Shown piece by piece: positions 1 through 5,801 of a DNA stretch of 13,354 nt. The notes below the pieces were generated by a model that was not told where the DNA came from, ran no database searches, and was given only the letters and a program-made list of their open reading frames with translations. Numbering within the stretch: position 1 is the stretch's first letter; each line of letters starts with the position of its first letter. Both the position numbers and the translations under genes were made by a program. The DNA comes from an uncultured Collinsella sp. (GTDB taxonomy: Bacteria > Actinomycetota > Coriobacteriia > Coriobacteriales > Coriobacteriaceae), in the NCBI GenBank assembly GCA_902494935.1, contig CABUVH010000039.1, forward strand, positions 1 to 13,354. Reading direction: 5' to 3'.

Positions 1-1543
1 CAAAGGAGAGAACGCTGCCAGAGTCATCGCGCCACTTGTACTTGTTTTGCGCCTCCTGCTCGGTGTGACCGGCCGCCACATAAGCCTGCTGAAGCTCGTA
101 GCTGTCGTTGCAATCGTCGCTGATTTGTAGCGAGTGCTCGAGCGCTGCGAGGAAGTCCGCGCCGGTCATGGTCCAGGTCTCCACGGTGTTGCCGTAGGGC
201 GAGATGGCGATGACGTTGCCGGCGGTCACGTTGCCCGCCGCGATGCCGCCGCGGATGCCGCCAGCGTTTTCGATAGCGAGGTCCGCGCCCGTCAGGGCAA
301 GATAAGAGCCGCAAATCACGTGGCCGATGGTCTGGGCCTTGGTGGTGTCGCCCTCCTTGCTGGGGCGGAAATCAGTGGTGCGCACCATTTCCCAACCATG
401 CGTGCCTGCGGCGTCCTCGCCGTAGAAATAGTTGGTGGCGGATGTGCCGAGCACCTTGTTCGATTCGTTTTCAAAGTCCTCGTCGAGCGGCTTGATCTTG
501 TTGCGGACGGCTTCAAGGCGGCTTTGGTAGTCGGAGCCCTTGTCGGGGTCTGCCAAAAGGTCGTTGACGTTCTTGGCGGTGTAGAGCTTCTCGTCGCTAC
601 CGTCTGCAGGGACCGTGACCGTGTCATCATCGGTCGTCTCGGTGCCATTCATGTCGTATTTGTACGGAATGGAAAGCAGCCCCACCTCGGCAAAGGCACT
701 GCCCTCCTCGACAACGTGGATCGTCTTGCCGTCGGCTCCCGTTACCTTCTCGTTAAGGTTGATGTGCTCGTGGCCTGCGATAAGGGCATCGACGCCACGG
801 AGCCGTGTGGCAAAGGTCTTGGCGTCGAGTGTGTGCGCGATACACACAACAACATCGCAGCCCTCCCTGCGTAGCTGCTCTGCCTCGGCATTGATGGCGT
901 TCGCGGCACTCGAGAAGCTGGTGCCCGCAACTAGGTCTGCACGCAGCGAGGAGCCAAGCGACTCATCCATGGCACCCACGACGCCGACCTTGATTTTGTA
1001 GTCGAATGTGGAGTGATCCTCGCTATCCTCCCAGGTGCGATCGAGCGTCTTCGTGATGCTCGAGCTCCATACGCCGCTCGTGGACTTCGCGTTCGCGCAG
1101 AGCATGGCGAAGGGCGTGCCGGTGGTGCTGTAGCCGGTCATGGTGCGGAGTTTGTCCGCACCGTAGCTCCAGTCATGGTTGCCTGGCGTAGTCGCGTCGT
1201 AGCCGTCGGCGTAGAAGGTGTCCATGAGCTCGGCGATGCTCTTGCCCTCGCTCATGGTGGCGAAGGACTGTCCATGGAAGGTGTCGCCCGCATCGAGCAA
1301 AAGATCGGGGGCGCTGCTTTGGGCGCTATAGAGAACTGCCAGTCCGTCGAAGCCGACGGTGCCGGTGCCCTTGCTTTCGTTGTAGCTGTACTTGTAGCTG
1401 CCGTGGATGTCGTTGGTGTGCATGACGGCCACGGAGCCGTCAATAGCGGCGGGCAGGTTCCCCGCGAAAGCGAGGCTTGGGATGCCTGCGAGCGCGCCGG
1501 CAAACAACGCGGCGGCTAACGCAAGGCGGGGGAGTCTTTTCAT
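1..1543 (-). CDS. Secreted 5'-nucleotidase / UshA-like metallophosphoesterase (partial, 3' end outside window)
   Basis: The minus frame starting at the ATG at 1543 stays open to the window edge (514 codons seen). It begins with a Sec signal peptide: KR, a hydrophobic stretch, and a likely cleavage after LAFA (about residue 27). The calcineurin-like metallophosphoesterase domain follows, with HTNDIHG (42-48), DAGDTFHGQ (84-92), GNHDW (121-125), IAHT (235-238) and GHEH (257-260), the usual dinuclear metal ligands and catalytic His-Asp pair. From about residue 350 a 5'-nucleotidase C-terminal domain is seen, with ENAGGIRGGI and SPYGNTVETW. The family hydrolyses nucleotides or related phosphoesters outside the membrane to release nucleosides and phosphate. 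The start is preceded by AAGGA about eight bases upstream. The C-terminus is missing, so any wall anchor or second substrate-stacking aromatic cannot be judged. It appears monocistronic. The exact substrate (nucleotide, 2',3'-cyclic nucleotide or UDP-sugar) is not resolved. Confidence 0.9.
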   Translation of the reverse strand, partial: MKRLPRLALAAALFAGALAGIPSLAFAGNLPAAIDGSVAVMHTNDIHGSYKYSYNESKGTGTVGFDGLAVLYSAQSSAPDLLLDAGDTFHGQSFATMSEGKSIAELMDTFYADGYDATTPGNHDWSYGADKLRTMTGYSTTGTPFAMLCANAKSTSGVWSSSITKTLDRTWEDSEDHSTFDYKIKVGVVGAMDESLGSSLRADLVAGTSFSSAANAINAEAEQLRREGCDVVVCIAHTLDAKTFATRLRGVDALIAGHEHINLNEKVTGADGKTIHVVEEGSAFAEVGLLSIPYKYDMNGTETTDDDTVTVPADGSDEKLYTAKNVNDLLADPDKGSDYQSRLEAVRNKIKPLDEDFENESNKVLGTSATNYFYGEDAAGTHGWEMVRTTDFRPSKEGDTTKAQTIGHVICGSYLALTGADLAIENAGGIRGGIAAGNVTAGNVIAISPYGNTVETWTMTGADFLAALEHSLQISDDCNDSYELQQAYVAAGHTEQEAQNKYKWRDDSGSVLSF

Positions 1544-1564
1544 GGCAGTTTCCTTAGTCCTTAG

Positions 1565-1577
1565 CCAGAATGTCTGG
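1565..1577. repeat. Short perfect inverted repeat in the 5'-nucleotidase leader
   Basis: CCAGA-ATG-TCTGG is a five-base-arm palindrome about 20 bases upstream of the nucleotidase start codon. It lies between candidate -10 boxes (TATTAT, 1603-1598, or GATAAT, 1594-1589, minus strand) and the ribosome binding site. It could be an operator or a small leader hairpin; no known consensus is recognised. Confidence 0.3.
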
Positions 1578-1607
1578 TTGAATATCGGATTATCGACATA
1601 ATATGCG

Positions 1608-1647
1608 AAAACCGCCGCAAGGGCGTCTGTCCCTTAGCGGCGGTTTT
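1608..1647 (-). terminator. Strong hairpin, probable second terminator behind the ABC operon
   Basis: An 11-bp perfect stem (AAAACCGCCGC, 1608-1618, with GCGGCGGTTTT, 1637-1647) continues after a one-base bulge into a 5-bp inner stem (AAGGG/CCCTT) and a 7-base loop. A and T tracts flank the stem on both sides, so it could act in either direction. On the minus strand it lies behind the ABC operon and just ahead of the nucleotidase promoter, insulating the two. Confidence 0.75.
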
Positions 1648-1662
1648 GACGTTTGCGCAGAT

Positions 1663-1703
1663 AAAACCTGCCAAAATAAACCTGTCCCTATTTGGCAGGT
1701 TTT
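1663..1703 (-). terminator. Rho-independent terminator of the ABC importer operon
   Basis: A 13-bp perfect stem (AAAACCTGCCAAA, 1663-1675, with TTTGGCAGGTTTT, 1691-1703) encloses a 15-base loop. On the minus strand the stem overlaps the TAA stop of the ATPase gene (1704-1702) and ends in TTTT. The loop contains CCTGTCCCTA; see findings for its resemblance to REP cores. Confidence 0.8.
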
Positions 1704-2496
1704 AGCTTAGCAGCATGCGGTCGTTGGCGAGCTCGCCTCCCGAGACCTCCTCGAACTTCTGCAGCAGCTCGGCTACGGTGAGCGACTTCTTCTCGTCACC
1801 GGCCACGTCGTAGATCACATGGCCTTCGTGCATCATGATCAAGCGATTGCCCAGACGGATGGCGTCATTCATGTTATGCGTGACCATGAGCGTGGTCAGG
1901 TGGTGCTCGTCGACGATCTCTTCGGTCAGATTGAGCACCTTAGAGGCCGTCTTGGGGTCGAGGGCCGCGGTGTGCTCGTCGAGCAGCAGCAGGCGCGGCT
2001 TGGTGAGCGTGGCCATGAGCAGGGTGAGTGCCTGGCGCTGACCGCCCGAAAGCAGGCCGACCTTGGCGTTGAGGCGCGTGTCCAGACCGAGGTCCAGGCG
2101 CTTGAGCAGCTCAACGTACTCGTCCTTCTCGGCCTTGGTGACGCCCCACGAAAGGCCGCGACGCTGGCCACGGCGCTTGGCGAGGGCCAGGTTTTCGGCG
2201 ATCTGCATGTCGGCAGCGGTACCGCGCATGGGGTCCTGAAACACGCGGCCCAGGTACTTGGCGCGCTGCGACTCGCTCAGGCGCGAGATGTCGGTGCCGT
2301 CGAGCTCGATAACGCCCGAATCGAGCGGGTACACGCCGGCGATCATGTTGAGCAGCGTGGACTTGCCGGCGCCGTTGCCGCCGATCACGGTTACAAAGTC
2401 GCCGTCATTCAGGATGAGGTCGACGCCGGTGAGCGCGCGCTTCTCGGTGACGGTGCCCTTGTTAAAGGTCTTCTTGACGTGCGAGAGCTTAAGCAT
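1702..2496 (-). CDS. ABC transporter ATP-binding protein (COG1101-type, third gene of the importer operon)
   Basis: A 264-residue ABC ATPase that would power the importer whose membrane and binding subunits are encoded just upstream. Visible motifs are Walker A GGNGAGKST (39-47), Q-loop glutamine at 87 (VFQDP), signature LSGGQ (149-153), Walker B LLLLDE (169-174) followed by HTAALDPKT, and the H-loop histidine at 207 (MVTHN). The DEHTAALDPKT run is characteristic of ATPases paired with COG4120 permeases and COG2984 binding proteins. The start at 2496 (MLKLSHVKK) fits the family N-terminus; the ATG overlaps the permease stop by eight bases, which implies translational coupling. In-frame ATG 2505 would add three residues, and a longer extension to 2577 would run through the permease coding sequence. 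The operon terminator overlaps the stop codon. Confidence 0.93.
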   Translation of the reverse strand: MLKLSHVKKTFNKGTVTEKRALTGVDLILNDGDFVTVIGGNGAGKSTLLNMIAGVYPLDSGVIELDGTDISRLSESQRAKYLGRVFQDPMRGTAADMQIAENLALAKRRGQRRGLSWGVTKAEKDEYVELLKRLDLGLDTRLNAKVGLLSGGQRQALTLLMATLTKPRLLLLDEHTAALDPKTASKVLNLTEEIVDEHHLTTLMVTHNMNDAIRLGNRLIMMHEGHVIYDVAGDEKKSLTVAELLQKFEEVSGGELANDRMLLS

Positions 2497-3412
2497 CTGC
2501 CTCATCCCCCTTCGTGTAGGAGCTGCGGAGCTTATAGCGCTCCCAAACCACGGGCACGCACAGGGCCACAGCGACAATTACGGCGGAGAGCAGTTTCATG
2601 TCGTTGGCGTCCATACCCATTTGCAGCACGATGGCGCGGATAAGGAAGTACACCACGGAGCCAAAGACGGCTGAGGCAAGACGGACGCTAAACTGCGTGA
2701 GACCGCCGGGCAGCAGGCGGCCGAGCACCTCGCCGATAACAATAGCGGCAAGACCGATAACGATGGCACCGGTGCCCATGCCAATGTCGGCGTACTTCTG
2801 GCTCTGGCAGATGAGCGCGCCCGAAAGGCCGATGAGGGCGTTGGAGAGCACGAGGGCGATCATCTTGGTGGAGTTGGTGTTGACGCCCAGAGCGCGGATC
2901 ATGTACTCGTTGTTGCCGGTGGCGCGCAGCGCGGAGCCGATCTCGGTACCAAAGAACCAGTACAGGATGGCAACGATAGCCACGGCGAGCAGGATGCCCA
3001 AGATGATGGCAACGGTGGACTGCGGCAGACCGGTCATATTGCTGACGGCCGAGAACACGGTGCCCTTGGCAAGAATGGGCGTATTGGACTTGCCCATGAT
3101 GCGCAGGTTGATGGACCACAGGCTGATCTGGGTGAGGATTCCGGCGAGGATCGCGGGAATCTCAAAGACGGTGGTCAGAATGCCCGTGACGGCGCCCGCG
3201 ATGGCGCCGGCGCACATGCCAGCCATCACGGCGAGCAGCGGGTCGACGTTGTTATTGACGATGAGCACAGCGCAGACGCAGCCGCCGAGGGCAAAGCTGC
3301 CGTCGCAAGTCATATCGGGAATGTCGAGCAGGCGGAACGTGATAAACACGCCAAGCACCATAATGCCCCAGAGGACGCCCTGCGAAACGGCGCCCTGCAA
3401 TGCAATGAGCAT
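2489..3412 (-). CDS. ABC transporter permease (branched-chain/ribose-type superfamily, COG4120-like)
   Basis: A 307-residue, very hydrophobic integral membrane protein with about eight to ten predicted spanning segments, of the BPD_transp_2 (LivH/RbsC-like) superfamily. The N-terminal part carries the family-typical IPDMTCDGSFALGG after the first membrane segment. A cytoplasmic ATPase-coupling loop is visible as GSALRATGNNEYMIRALGVN. The C-terminus is a charged tail (SSYTKGDEADA). The start ATG at 3412 has an ideal AGGAGGT seven bases upstream. It is the middle gene of a binding-protein, permease, ATPase cassette: 204 bases separate it from the binding protein and it overlaps the ATPase by eight bases. 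One permease gene implies a homodimeric channel. The substrate is unknown; characterised relatives such as TrpX-type systems take aromatic amino acids. Confidence 0.92.
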   Translation of the reverse strand: MLIALQGAVSQGVLWGIMVLGVFITFRLLDIPDMTCDGSFALGGCVCAVLIVNNNVDPLLAVMAGMCAGAIAGAVTGILTTVFEIPAILAGILTQISLWSINLRIMGKSNTPILAKGTVFSAVSNMTGLPQSTVAIILGILLAVAIVAILYWFFGTEIGSALRATGNNEYMIRALGVNTNSTKMIALVLSNALIGLSGALICQSQKYADIGMGTGAIVIGLAAIVIGEVLGRLLPGGLTQFSVRLASAVFGSVVYFLIRAIVLQMGMDANDMKLLSAVIVAVALCVPVVWERYKLRSSYTKGDEADA

Positions 3413-3516
3413 GCTTTATACCTCCTAGGATAGGGTGGACACGTGAGTCACCATGATAGCGGTAACAATGTATAAAAGAGCTGCGGACAGATGTTTTGTC
3501 TCATCCGAAACAAGCA

Positions 3517-3545
3517 GGGCGAACGCCGGTCTTTAGCGTTCGCCC
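3517..3545 (-). promoter_or_regulatory. Intercistronic hairpin between binding protein and permease genes
   Basis: GGGCGAACGC (3517-3526) and GCGTTCGCCC (3536-3545) form a perfect 10-bp stem with a 9-base loop, in the 204-base gap between the binding-protein stop and the permease start. On the minus strand it is followed only by TGCTTGTTTC, a poor U-tract. It is therefore better read as an mRNA-stabilising or partially terminating hairpin that raises binding-protein levels over the membrane subunits than as a full terminator. Confidence 0.55.
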
Positions 3546-3616
3546 CAAGGACTCAGATATTGAATAACACGTCAACGGCGCGAGTGCGTGCCCTAGACGC
3601 GCTACCGCGCATGGCG

Positions 3617-4597
3617 CTACTCGTCCAGAGCGGAAAGATCGATGCCCAGAGCCTCGGCCATCTCGTCGTTCTTGACGACGACCAGGTCTTTGCTTGAGAG
3701 GTGCTTGATCGCCATGTCCTCGGGCTTGGCTTCGCCCTTCAGGATCTTGACGGCCATCTCGCCTGCGGCGTAGCCCAGATCCTCGTAGTTGATGGAGAGG
3801 GTGAACAGGCCGCCGGCCTTGCACATGCCCTCCTCGCCGGTCACGAAGGGAAGCTTGTTCTCCTTGCAGATCTGACCGACCTGCGAGGCGCCCGCGGCGA
3901 TGGTGTTGTCGGTGGGGGAGTACAGCGCGTCGACCTTGCCCACGGCAGACTCGACGACGGACTGAATCTCGTTGGAGCTCGAGACGGTGAAGTCAGTGTA
4001 CTCGAGGCCCAGCTTGTCGAGCTCCTTCTTGGCGGCCTTGATCTGGACGTCGGAGTTGGACTCGGCGGTGCAGTAGAGCAGGCCGACCTTCTTTACGTCG
4101 GGCAGGACCTTCTGCATCATCTCGAGTTGCTCGGCGACCGGGGTGAGGTCGGAAGCGCCCGTGACGTTGGTGCCGGGCTTGTCGTTGTCCTGGACCAGGC
4201 CGGAGGCGGCGTAGTCGGTGATGGCGCAGCCCACGATGGGGATATCGGCCGTGGCGCCGGCGGCAGCCTGCGCGGCGGGTGTGGCGATGGCGTAAATCAG
4301 GTTGACGTTGTCTCCCACAAACTTGTCGGCAATGGACTTACACGTGGACTGGTCGTTCTGGGCGTTCTTCTGGTCGATCTTGACCTTAAGGTCGCTCTCC
4401 TTGATGGCCTTGACAAAGCCGTCGTTGGCGGCATCGAGTGCGGAGTGCTCGGTGAGCTGCAGAACGCCGATGGTGTAGTCGGAACCGGCGGCAGCGGAGC
4501 CGGAACCAGAGTTACCGCCGCATCCGGCGAGCGGGGCGAGCGCGAGCAGGCCGGCGGAGACCAGAAGGCTCCTGCGGCTGATGGTGATGTCCTTCAT
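3617..4597 (-). CDS. ABC transporter substrate-binding lipoprotein (COG2984, TrpX-like)
   Basis: A 326-residue binding protein of the periplasmic-binding-protein type I fold, the first gene of the importer operon. The N-terminus holds ISRRSLLV (residues 6-13), a hydrophobic stretch and a lipobox LAGC with the lipidated Cys at 26, then a Gly/Ser-rich linker before the mature domain opens with YTIGVLQLTEH. SRRSLLV resembles a twin-arginine motif, so Tat export of a lipoprotein is possible; Sec export is equally compatible. Later landmarks are the NLIYAIATPAAQAA and GLLYCTAESNSDVQ segments, typical of COG2984 proteins. Start at 4597 was chosen because GGGGG lies about seven bases upstream and the signal peptide follows immediately; the next upstream in-frame start (4645) lacks a ribosome binding site. 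The ligand cannot be read from sequence; tryptophan/tyrosine-type ligands are known for some relatives. Confidence 0.92.
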   Translation of the reverse strand: MKDITISRRSLLVSAGLLALAPLAGCGGNSGSGSAAAGSDYTIGVLQLTEHSALDAANDGFVKAIKESDLKVKIDQKNAQNDQSTCKSIADKFVGDNVNLIYAIATPAAQAAAGATADIPIVGCAITDYAASGLVQDNDKPGTNVTGASDLTPVAEQLEMMQKVLPDVKKVGLLYCTAESNSDVQIKAAKKELDKLGLEYTDFTVSSSNEIQSVVESAVGKVDALYSPTDNTIAAGASQVGQICKENKLPFVTGEEGMCKAGGLFTLSINYEDLGYAAGEMAVKILKGEAKPEDMAIKHLSSKDLVVVKNDEMAEALGIDLSALDE

Positions 4598-4629
4598 ATC
4601 ATTACCCCCAGTATAAAAATGGCTGGAAA

Positions 4630-4655
4630 CACTGCACTGGGACAAAGTGCAAGTG
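4630..4655 (-). promoter_or_regulatory. Leader hairpin ahead of the ABC operon
   Basis: On the minus strand CACTTGCACT and AGTGCAGTG form a 9-bp stem with one bulged base and a 7-base loop, between the candidate promoter and the binding-protein start. It has no U-tract, so it is not a terminator; it may stabilise the 5' end. There is no T-box TGGnACCGCG element. Confidence 0.4.
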
Positions 4656-4660
4656 GAACT

Positions 4661-4688
4661 ATAGTAGCGCTGATGTCCATTTTTACAA
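4661..4688 (-). promoter_or_regulatory. Candidate sigma-70-type promoter of the ABC operon
   Basis: Minus strand: -35 TTGTAA (4688-4683), 16-base spacer, -10 TACTAT (4666-4661), four of six consensus bases in each box. An A6 tract (4706-4701) sits just upstream, like an UP element. The expected start site leaves a leader of about 55-60 bases. Confidence 0.45.
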
Positions 4689-4715
4689 CAGCCTGGCGGG
4701 TTTTTTAATACAGAA

Positions 4716-4748
4716 TCGGATGGGCGGTACGGGTAGTCGAATGGGCGG
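4716..4748. repeat. Direct repeat TCGRATGGGCGG, two copies 21 bp apart
   Basis: TCGGATGGGCGG (4716-4727) and TCGAATGGGCGG (4737-4748) match at 11 of 12 positions. They lie between the WYL gene stop and the candidate ABC operon promoter, two helical turns apart, as expected for an activator binding to one face of the DNA. Confidence 0.4.
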
Positions 4749-4757
4749 CGGAGGGTC

Positions 4758-5543
4758 TTATGCGGCGGAGGAGGCGTCGTCCTCGTCCAGGGCGGCGAAG
4801 AGCTTCTTGCCGTCGAGCAGGCGCGTGCTGACGTTTCTCATACGGGCGATCTCGACGGTGCGCAGCGTATCGTCGGTGCCTCGGGCGTCGTAGACCGTTC
4901 CCAGCAAATACGAGATGCCGTCTCGTTGCTTGATGGCAAAGGGACGGAGTGTCATCCGGGCTGCTTCGGTTTCGCCACGTGTCGTGACGCTCGAAATATC
5001 AAAACTCACCGTGGTTCCGTGGTCGATGGCCTGCTCGACGAGCTCGCACGTGTCGATGCGCTTGATGGGCGTGCGCGTTGCCTTGGTAGCCTTGCTGCCT
5101 GCGCTTGGAGCGGGTTCGGGTGTATCGAGGTAGCCGCGAACGTCGGCACTCGCCATGGCAACTAAGTGCTGCGCCATGCTCTTGCGGATAGCGATAGGCG
5201 TGGAGCGGTTGCGCATGACCATACCGTGGAGCCGGATGATCTCTTCATCGGTGAGCGGGCGGGTAAGAAGTTTGTAGCCCACGCCGCGTTTGTACTCAAT
5301 TTCGTATCCGGCATGGCGAAGCGCGGAGATGGCGGTGTAGATGCTGCGCCGCGCCGCCGAGATGGGCATGCGAGCGGGGTCGTCGGGATGGGCGAGGCGC
5401 CGGATCAACTCATCGGAAAGCATGGCCTTGTCCTCGCCGGTGTTTTCGCTTAATAGTTGTAGGATGCGAACGGCGCGATAGGCTGCCATCGAGGCGGCGC
5501 CCCTCGTCGTGGTGTCGTAGGTTTCAACAGCGGCTTCGGTCAT
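4758..5543 (-). CDS. WYL-domain transcriptional regulator
   Basis: A 261-residue regulator. Residues about 19-90 form a helix-turn-helix region (MAAYRAVRILQLLSEN at the start, then ARRSIYTAISALRHAGYEIE followed by KRGVGYKLL, the wing). A Pro/Ala/Lys-rich linker (about 135-150) leads to a C-terminal WYL-type domain, where RPFAIKQRDGISYLLGTVYD stands in for the usual W-Y-L stretch and LRTVEIARMRNV ends the ligand-sensing fold. WYL regulators control diverse operons, often by binding nucleic acid or nucleotide ligands through the WYL domain. The ATG at 5543 has AGGA ten bases upstream; an in-frame GTG at 5552 would sit one base from that site, so it was rejected. The downstream neighbour is the ABC operon in the same direction, but with a promoter between. 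A leader inverted repeat overlaps the ribosome binding site. The target is unknown. Confidence 0.88.
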   Translation of the reverse strand: MTEAAVETYDTTTRGAASMAAYRAVRILQLLSENTGEDKAMLSDELIRRLAHPDDPARMPISAARRSIYTAISALRHAGYEIEYKRGVGYKLLTRPLTDEEIIRLHGMVMRNRSTPIAIRKSMAQHLVAMASADVRGYLDTPEPAPSAGSKATKATRTPIKRIDTCELVEQAIDHGTTVSFDISSVTTRGETEAARMTLRPFAIKQRDGISYLLGTVYDARGTDDTLRTVEIARMRNVSTRLLDGKKLFAALDEDDASSAA

Positions 5544-5547
5544 CGTG

Positions 5548-5598
5548 CCCACGTCCTTTCCGTTTTGGGTGGCGACGGTATGGAGCCTAGGACGTGGG
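5548..5598 (-). promoter_or_regulatory. Inverted repeat that would occlude the WYL gene ribosome binding site
   Basis: CCCACGTCCT (plus 5548-5557) and AGGACGTGGG (5589-5598) are a perfect 10-bp inverted repeat with a 31-base spacer; the spacer has a further small stem (CCGT/ACGG). In the WYL mRNA the AGGA ribosome binding site is inside the 3' arm, four bases before the ATG. It could be a translational switch, or a protein operator for autoregulation. Confidence 0.5.
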
Positions 5599-5660
5599 GC
5601 TTTCCCAGGGGCGCAGGGCGCTCTGGGCGGTCGGTAGTCGTCGGCAAACGGCGGGTCGAG

Positions 5661-5723
5661 TTTTCAACAGCCCTGCTCAACTGACCAAAAACTTGCCAAA
5701 AGCTTGACGGATGCTGTTGAAAA
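5661..5723. repeat. Inverted repeat TTTTCAACAGC ... GCTGTTGAAAA
   Basis: An 11-bp perfect inverted repeat (5661-5671 and 5713-5723) with a 41-base spacer, between the asnS terminator and the WYL gene. The right arm runs into the A/T tract of the terminator. It may be an operator pair for a dimeric regulator, possibly the WYL protein itself. Confidence 0.45.
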
Positions 5724-5755
5724 AAGCGTCTCTCGACCGATGTCGAGAGACGCTT
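5720..5755 (-). terminator. Rho-independent terminator of asnS
   Basis: A 14-bp perfect stem (AAGCGTCTCTCGAC, 5724-5737, with GTCGAGAGACGCTT, 5742-5755) and a 4-base loop. On the minus strand it is followed by a run of six T, 46 bases after the asnS stop codon. Confidence 0.92.
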
Positions 5756-5801
5756 ATGCGATGAGCGTTGGCGTGTGGCGACGCGAGCTGGCGTCCGACG
5801 A

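Noticed and set aside
2497..2577. N-terminal extension of the ABC ATPase up to 2577
   Set aside because: It is entirely inside the permease coding sequence, and ABC ATPase homology starts at MLKLSHVKK (2496).
3701..4708. A 335-codon plus-strand open frame
   Set aside because: It is antisense to the ABC binding-protein gene, with low-complexity Gly/Leu/Val content and no recognisable family.
4598..4757. T-box riboswitch ahead of the TrpX-like ABC operon
   Set aside because: No TGGnACCGCG antiterminator sequence and no terminator are present; the leader is only about 60 bases.
5661..5669. TTTTCAACA as a DnaA box
   Set aside because: It differs from TTATCCACA at two positions, stands alone apart from its inverted partner, and no origin features are nearby.
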